From CAVQGM01 sp963712065 (GTDB taxonomy: Bacteria; Actinomycetota; Acidimicrobiia; Acidimicrobiales; Acidimicrobilacustridaceae), in NCBI GenBank assembly GCA_963712065.1, contig CAVQGM010000002.1, forward strand, positions 1,798,001 through 1,862,000: 64,000 bases of DNA. The letters are read 5' to 3'. A program made the position numbers and the translations under genes. Each line of letters starts with the position of its first letter. Position 1 is the stretch's first letter. Shown here in pieces: positions 60,132 to 64,000 of this stretch. The notes under the pieces were generated by a model. The model saw nothing but the letters and a program-made list of their open reading frames with translations, did not search any database and had not been told where the DNA came from.

Positions 60132-60986
60132 TCAGCCGGCGAGGTGGGCGAGCAGCAAGGCGTCGAGCTCGTCGGGGGCGTGCTCGGGGATCCAGTGCGA
60201 GACGCCCTCGAGCACCTCGAACCGGTAGGGCCCGTCGACGCACGCGGCCGTGGCCTCGGCCGCCGCGGCGCCGAGAGCGGGGTCGTCGGTGCTCCACACG
60301 TAGAGGGTGGGCACGGTGACCGGGCCGAGCCCGTCGACGAGGGTGAGGTCGGCGGCCCGATACCAGTCGAGGGCGGCGCGGAGCCGGTCGACGTCGGAGA
60401 ACGCCTCGAGGTAGGGCGCGGCCTCCTCGTCGGTGAGGCCCGACGCGGCGTAGATCAGGCGCAGCCCGGCGGCGTCGTCGGCCAGGATCAGGTGCTCGGA
60501 GCCCTCGGCCCGGAACAGCTCGATGTAGCCGGACCGCTGCGCCTGGTCGCCCTCGCTCGATCGAAGGGCTTCGCCGAACGCACGCGGGTGCGGCGTCGAC
60601 ACCACGGTGAGCGTGCGCAGCCGGTCGCCACCTCGACCGGCCACCTGCCAGGCGATGCTGCCGCCCCAGTCGTGGCCGACGAGGTGGAAGCGGTCCCAGC
60701 CGAGGGCGTCGGCCAGGCCGGTCACGTCGCCGGTGAGCTCGACGGTGGCGTAGGCCTCGACCGCCGCCGGGCGGGCCCCGGCCGAGTAGCCCCGCTGGTC
60801 GGGGGCGACGGCCCGGTAGCCGGCGTCGGCGAGGGCGTCGAGCTGGTGCCGCCAGCACCGGCTCGTCTGGGGGAAGCCGTGGAGCAGCAGCACGGGCTCG
60901 CCGTCGGGGGGGCCGGCGACGAGGGCGTCGAAGCGCAGCTCACCGAAGCGGCGGTTCGGGACGGTGAGGGTGAGGGCGTCGCTCAC
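60132..60986 (-). CDS. alpha/beta hydrolase, epoxide-hydrolase-like
   Basis: 284 residues. LLLHGFPQTSRCWRHQLDAL has the oxyanion-hole HGFP, HLVGHDWGGSIAWQ carries the nucleophile Asp in G-H-D-W-G-G (not Ser, as in epoxide hydrolases and dehalogenases), and SHWIPEHAPDELD holds the catalytic histidine. It should open epoxides or hydrolyse an activated carbon-halogen or ester bond; substrate unknown. GTG 60986 overlaps the stop of the 191-aa gene (GTGA). Confidence 0.87.
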   Translation of the reverse strand: MSDALTLTVPNRRFGELRFDALVAGPPDGEPVLLLHGFPQTSRCWRHQLDALADAGYRAVAPDQRGYSAGARPAAVEAYATVELTGDVTGLADALGWDRFHLVGHDWGGSIAWQVAGRGGDRLRTLTVVSTPHPRAFGEALRSSEGDQAQRSGYIELFRAEGSEHLILADDAAGLRLIYAASGLTDEEAAPYLEAFSDVDRLRAALDWYRAADLTLVDGLGPVTVPTLYVWSTDDPALGAAAAEATAACVDGPYRFEVLEGVSHWIPEHAPDELDALLLAHLAG

Positions 60987-61558
60987 GTGGCCGGCGAGTC
61001 GCCCGCCGCGGCACCGGCTCCGGCCGGGGGACGACGCCGGAAGATGCGCTCGCGACGGGGATCCTCCACGCAGGCCTTGGCCACCTGCTGGGGGGTGAGC
61101 TTCAGCACCGCCACCGGCACCACGTCGGCGATCCGGCGCCGTTCCATGTAGTGGTGGGGCGAGGCGACGGCCCGGAAGTACTTGCGGCGGAGGCGCACCA
61201 GCTCGGGGGCGGCCTCGGCGAGGTAGCCCCAGATGGTGAAGGCGACGGTGAGGTCGTGCACGACGGGGGCCCGGCCGAACAGGGACGACCGCTTCTGGGC
61301 GACCACCACGCAACCGGCGATGGCGTCGTCCTCGTGCTCGCCCGGGGTGAGCACGAGCTTGCCCCGGAAGAGCTGGTTGGCCAGCTTCGTGGCGTAGCCC
61401 TGGTCGGGCCCGGGGTAGCCGAGCCGCGGCCCGGTCGGCTGGGCGCCCTCGAGCTCGCCGGGGCGGTCGGCGAACCACTGGTCGCCGCTCCACGGCGGCG
61501 ACTCGTAGTGCTTCGGCGGCGCGTCCTTGGGCTGCGGGACGTACTCGGGGGCGGCCAT
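60983..61558 (-). CDS. conserved hypothetical protein
   Basis: 191 residues. N-terminal region Pro/Lys-rich (MAAPEYVPQPKDAPPKHYE), middle GPDQGYATKLANQLFRGKL and GCVVVAQKRSSLFGRAPVV, then VHDLTVAFTIWGYLAEAAPE and a basic YFRAVASPHHYMERRRIADV, with an alanine/proline-rich end. It looks largely helical and has no signal peptide. No family was recognised. It lies 9 bp after cimA on the same strand and overlaps the hydrolase gene, so it is in the ilvE-cimA unit. Confidence 0.6.
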   Translation of the reverse strand: MAAPEYVPQPKDAPPKHYESPPWSGDQWFADRPGELEGAQPTGPRLGYPGPDQGYATKLANQLFRGKLVLTPGEHEDDAIAGCVVVAQKRSSLFGRAPVVHDLTVAFTIWGYLAEAAPELVRLRRKYFRAVASPHHYMERRRIADVVPVAVLKLTPQQVAKACVEDPRRERIFRRRPPAGAGAAAGDSPAT

Positions 61559-61567
61559 GGGGGCAGC

Positions 61568-63199
61568 CTACGACGTCGGCGGCGGAGCCGAGGCCGCCGG
61601 GGTGGTGTGGACCAGGCCGTACACGATCGAGTCGAGCAGGGCCTGCCAGGAGGCCTCGATGATGTTCTCCGACACCCCGACGGTGGTCCAGCTCTCGTCG
61701 CCGTTGGTCGAGTCGATCAGCACCCGCACCACCGAGCCCGTCGCCGCGACCCCGTCGAGCACCCGTACCTTGAAGTCGGTGAGGTGGATCCGGTTCAGCG
61801 CCGGATAGCGGCCGTCGAGGGCCCGCCGGAGCGCCACGTCGAGGGCGTTGACCGGCCCGTTGCCCTCGCCGACGGCGGCGATGCGGTCGTCGCCGATCCA
61901 GATCTTGACCGTGGCCTCGGTGCTCACCTCGATCTCGCCGCTCGGCATGACCGGACCCTCGCGGTGGTAGCTCGACACCCGGTAGGCCTCGACCTGGAAG
62001 AAGTCCTGGGTCCAGCCCGCGGCCTGCAACATGAGCAGCTTGAGCGACGCGTCGGCCGCCTCGAAGAGCCAGCCCCGGGACTCGAGCTGCTTCAGCTCGT
62101 CGGACAGGACGGCGGCGGCGTGGTCGTCGATCTCGACACCCAGCTCCTCGGCCTTCATGGCCATGCCCGCCCGGCCCCCGAGATCGGAGACGAGCACACG
62201 GGTGTGGTTGCCGACCAGCTCGGGATCGACGTGCTCGTAGGTGGCGGACCCGGCGCGCCCGAGGGCCGAGGTGTGCAGGCCACCCTTGTGGGCGAACGCC
62301 GACGTACCCACGTAGGGGTCGGCGGGCTGGGGCGGCAGGTTGACGAGCTCGGCCACGTGGTGGCTCACCAGCGTCAGTCGCTCGAGCCGGCCCGGCGGCA
62401 GCGTCTCGATGCCCATCTTGAGGGTGAGGTCGGGGATGACCGTCATCAGGTTGGCGTTGCCGGTGCGCTCGCCGTAGCCGTTGACCGTGCCCTGCACCTG
62501 CGTGGCACCGGCGACGACCGCGGCCACCGTGTTGGCGACGGCGCAGCCGCTGTCGTTCTGGGTGTGGATGCCGACCGGCACCGAACCGAAGTAGGCGACG
62601 ACCTCGCCGACGATGCGCTGCACCTCGTGGGGCAACGAGCCGCCGTTGGTGTCGCACAGCACGAGGGTGTCGACGCCTGCGGTGGCGGCCGCCTCGAGCA
62701 CGCGCAGCGCGTACTCGGGGTTGGCCTTGTAGCCGTCGAAGAAGTGCTCGGCGTCGAAGAAGACGCGCCGACCGGCGGCCTTGAGGTGGCGCACCGAGTC
62801 GCCCACCATGGACACCCCCTCGTCGAGGGTGGTGCGCAGCGCCTCGGTGACGTGGAAGTCCCAGCTCTTGCCGACGATGCAGACGGTCGACGTGTCGGCG
62901 TCGAGCAGCGCCTGGAGGGTGGGATCGTCGTCGACCTTCCCGAGCGGTCGGCGGGTCGAGCCGAAGGCCACGAGGTCGGCGGCGGCCAGGGAGAGCTCGG
63001 AGGGGGCCCGTTGGAAGAACTCGGCGTCTTTCGGGTTCGCCTGGGGGTAGCCGCCCTCGATCCAGCGCACGCCCAGCCAGTCGAGCTGCTCGGCGATGCG
63101 GAGCTTGTCCTCGACGGTGAGCGAGATGCCCTCGAACTGGGCGCCGTCGCGCAGGGTGGTGTCGAACACGTCGACGCGGGCAGGCGGGCGCTCACTCAT
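61568..63199 (-). CDS. cimA: citramalate synthase
   Basis: 543 residues. CimA condenses pyruvate and acetyl-CoA to (R)-citramalate, starting isoleucine synthesis without threonine. VDVFDTTLRDGAQFEGISLT carries the HMG-CoA-lyase-like R-D and metal Asp, VPVGIHTQNDSGCAVANT has the metal H-x-H-N-D type block (H-T-Q-N-D), and the C-terminal 110 residues (EATVKIWIGDDRIAAVGEGN onward) are the LeuA-type allosteric domain, usually feedback-inhibited by isoleucine. Related LeuA enzymes differ in start and in this Thr-Gln. ATG 63199 lies 8 bp inside the ilvE end. Confidence 0.93.
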   Translation of the reverse strand: MSERPPARVDVFDTTLRDGAQFEGISLTVEDKLRIAEQLDWLGVRWIEGGYPQANPKDAEFFQRAPSELSLAAADLVAFGSTRRPLGKVDDDPTLQALLDADTSTVCIVGKSWDFHVTEALRTTLDEGVSMVGDSVRHLKAAGRRVFFDAEHFFDGYKANPEYALRVLEAAATAGVDTLVLCDTNGGSLPHEVQRIVGEVVAYFGSVPVGIHTQNDSGCAVANTVAAVVAGATQVQGTVNGYGERTGNANLMTVIPDLTLKMGIETLPPGRLERLTLVSHHVAELVNLPPQPADPYVGTSAFAHKGGLHTSALGRAGSATYEHVDPELVGNHTRVLVSDLGGRAGMAMKAEELGVEIDDHAAAVLSDELKQLESRGWLFEAADASLKLLMLQAAGWTQDFFQVEAYRVSSYHREGPVMPSGEIEVSTEATVKIWIGDDRIAAVGEGNGPVNALDVALRRALDGRYPALNRIHLTDFKVRVLDGVAATGSVVRVLIDSTNGDESWTTVGVSENIIEASWQALLDSIVYGLVHTTPAASAPPPTS

Positions 63200-64000
63200 C
63201 GATGTACTCCAACCAGTCCTTGTAGCGATCGTCCTGGCCGCGGACGGCGGCGAAGTACGCCTCCTGGATCTGCTTGGTGATCGGGCCCGGACGACCGAGC
63301 TCGCGGTCGTCGACGGCGCGGATGGGCACGACCTCGGCGGCGGTGCCGGTGAGGAAGGCCTCCTTGGCCAGGTAGAGGTCGGTCCGCAGGATGTTGTCCT
63401 CGACGACCTCGAAGCCCAGGTCGCTGGCGATCGTCATCACGCTCTCGCGGGTGATGCCCTCGAGCGCACCGGCGCTGACCGGCGGGGTGACGATGCGGCC
63501 CCTCTTCACGATGAAGAGGTTCTCACCCGTGCACTCCGACACGAAGCCCTGCGGGTTGAGCAGGATCGCCTCGTCGTAGCCGGCCTTGATCGCCTCGACC
63601 TTGGCCATCGACGAGTTCACGTAGTTGCCGGTGACCTTGGCCGCCGGGGGCATGGCGTTGGGGTCGTGGCGCACCCACGAGCTGATCTTCATGCGCACGC
63701 CGTTGGCCAGCCCCTCCTCACCGAGGTAGGTGCCCCAAGGCCACACCGCGATGGCGGTGTCGACCTTGCACGGCAGCGGGTTCAGTCCCATCTCGCCGTA
63801 GCCGAGGAAGGCGATGGGCCGGATGTAGCCGGCATGCAGGTTGTTGACCCGCATCAGCACCTTGGTCGCCTCGACCAGCTCCTCGACCGAGTAGGGGACG
63901 TCGATGTGGATCACCTTGGCCGAGTCGTGCAGGCGCGACATGTGGTCGGTCAGCCGGAACACGGCCCCGCCGCGGTCGGTCTCGTAGGCGCGGATGCCCT
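63192..64000 (-). CDS. ilvE: branched-chain amino acid aminotransferase, 5' end outside the window
   Basis: The gene enters at 64000 and lacks its first residues. Visible are FRLTDHMSRLHDSAKVIHID, PLPCKVDTAIAVWPWGTYLG, KVTGNYVNSSMAKVEAIKAG (with the Schiff-base lysine just before, AAKVTGN), and GFVSECTGENLFIVKRG, a fold-type IV transaminase pattern. It converts 2-oxo acids to valine, leucine and isoleucine. It overlaps cimA by 8 bp, so synthesis and final step of the citramalate isoleucine route are linked. The stop at 63192 follows DWLEYIDE. Confidence 0.94.
   Translation of the reverse strand, partial: GIRAYETDRGGAVFRLTDHMSRLHDSAKVIHIDVPYSVEELVEATKVLMRVNNLHAGYIRPIAFLGYGEMGLNPLPCKVDTAIAVWPWGTYLGEEGLANGVRMKISSWVRHDPNAMPPAAKVTGNYVNSSMAKVEAIKAGYDEAILLNPQGFVSECTGENLFIVKRGRIVTPPVSAGALEGITRESVMTIASDLGFEVVEDNILRTDLYLAKEAFLTGTAAEVVPIRAVDDRELGRPGPITKQIQEAYFAAVRGQDDRYKDWLEYIDE

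Noticed and set aside
61568..63199. Isopropylmalate synthase (leuA) or homocitrate synthase
   Set aside because: Start motif DTTLRDGAQFEG, overall length and linkage to ilvE fit citramalate synthase better.

Overview
The window looks like chromosomal DNA from a high-GC actinobacterium, most likely Acidimicrobiia (Iamia/Ilumatobacter-like). The clues are very GC-rich coding with many GTG starts, coenzyme F420 genes (a CofC/FbiD-type guanylyltransferase and an LLM oxidoreductase), a WS/DGAT wax-ester/triacylglycerol synthase, a TCGAAC-N4-GTTCGA type SOS box, a SIGS-repeat protein, and gltX beside tRNA-Gln and tRNA-Glu. The lineage is inferred from gene content only; no rRNA or other phylogenetic marker was compared. 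Apart from the left end, genes are densely packed, with many 4-nt start/stop overlaps.

Layout. 1-4600 is a scrambled, decayed block. It holds frameshifted imuA and imuB (SOS mutasome accessory genes), an inverted second copy of an imuA/decarboxylase divergent promoter with its own SOS box, a fragment of a membrane protein gene, and remnants of IS3-like and IS30-like transposases. 4606-9020 carries an intact PLP decarboxylase, an F420-type oxidoreductase, an Nfu N-terminal domain protein, a small membrane protein and an acyl-CoA dehydrogenase. 9038-16088 holds two exported proteins, RNase HII, a SIGS-repeat protein, an oligopeptide-type binding protein and small proteins. 16111-25933 has a GH38 alpha-mannosidase, then an operon gpsA / glycosidase-like protein / class III cyclase, and opposite it cofC / PIG-L deacetylase / AlkD-like protein. 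25917-31338 holds small genes, GNAT, DUF429, WS/DGAT, HIT and PhoH2.

31386-34874 reads as a transcription unit of a DnaQ-like exonuclease, a beta-class DNA methyltransferase with an extra C-terminal domain, a 109-aa protein and a 338-aa protein with a possible nuclease motif. This is a candidate restriction-modification or defence cassette and the best candidate for something undescribed. 35884-38364 is a polar amino acid ABC transporter.

38378-53314 is a pentose/oligosaccharide locus. One arm encodes a GH3 glycosidase, an Old Yellow Enzyme-like oxidoreductase and a DapA-like aldolase. The divergent arm encodes xylose isomerase, xylulokinase and a CUT1 sugar importer with three consecutive, related binding lipoproteins. 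A short-chain dehydrogenase, a membrane protein and an unusual amidohydrolase follow. 56759-64000 carries tRNA-Glu, tRNA-Gln, ydcF, gltX, an L,D-transpeptidase, an alpha/beta hydrolase, a conserved hypothetical, cimA and the end of ilvE (citramalate route to isoleucine plus the final transamination).

Reading-frame breaks are confined to the first 13 kb; everything from 13 kb to 64 kb reads through cleanly. This means either real pseudogenes or poor sequence/assembly toward the left end, and the data here cannot separate the two. Gene functions are read from motifs and general knowledge of families, without database searches.
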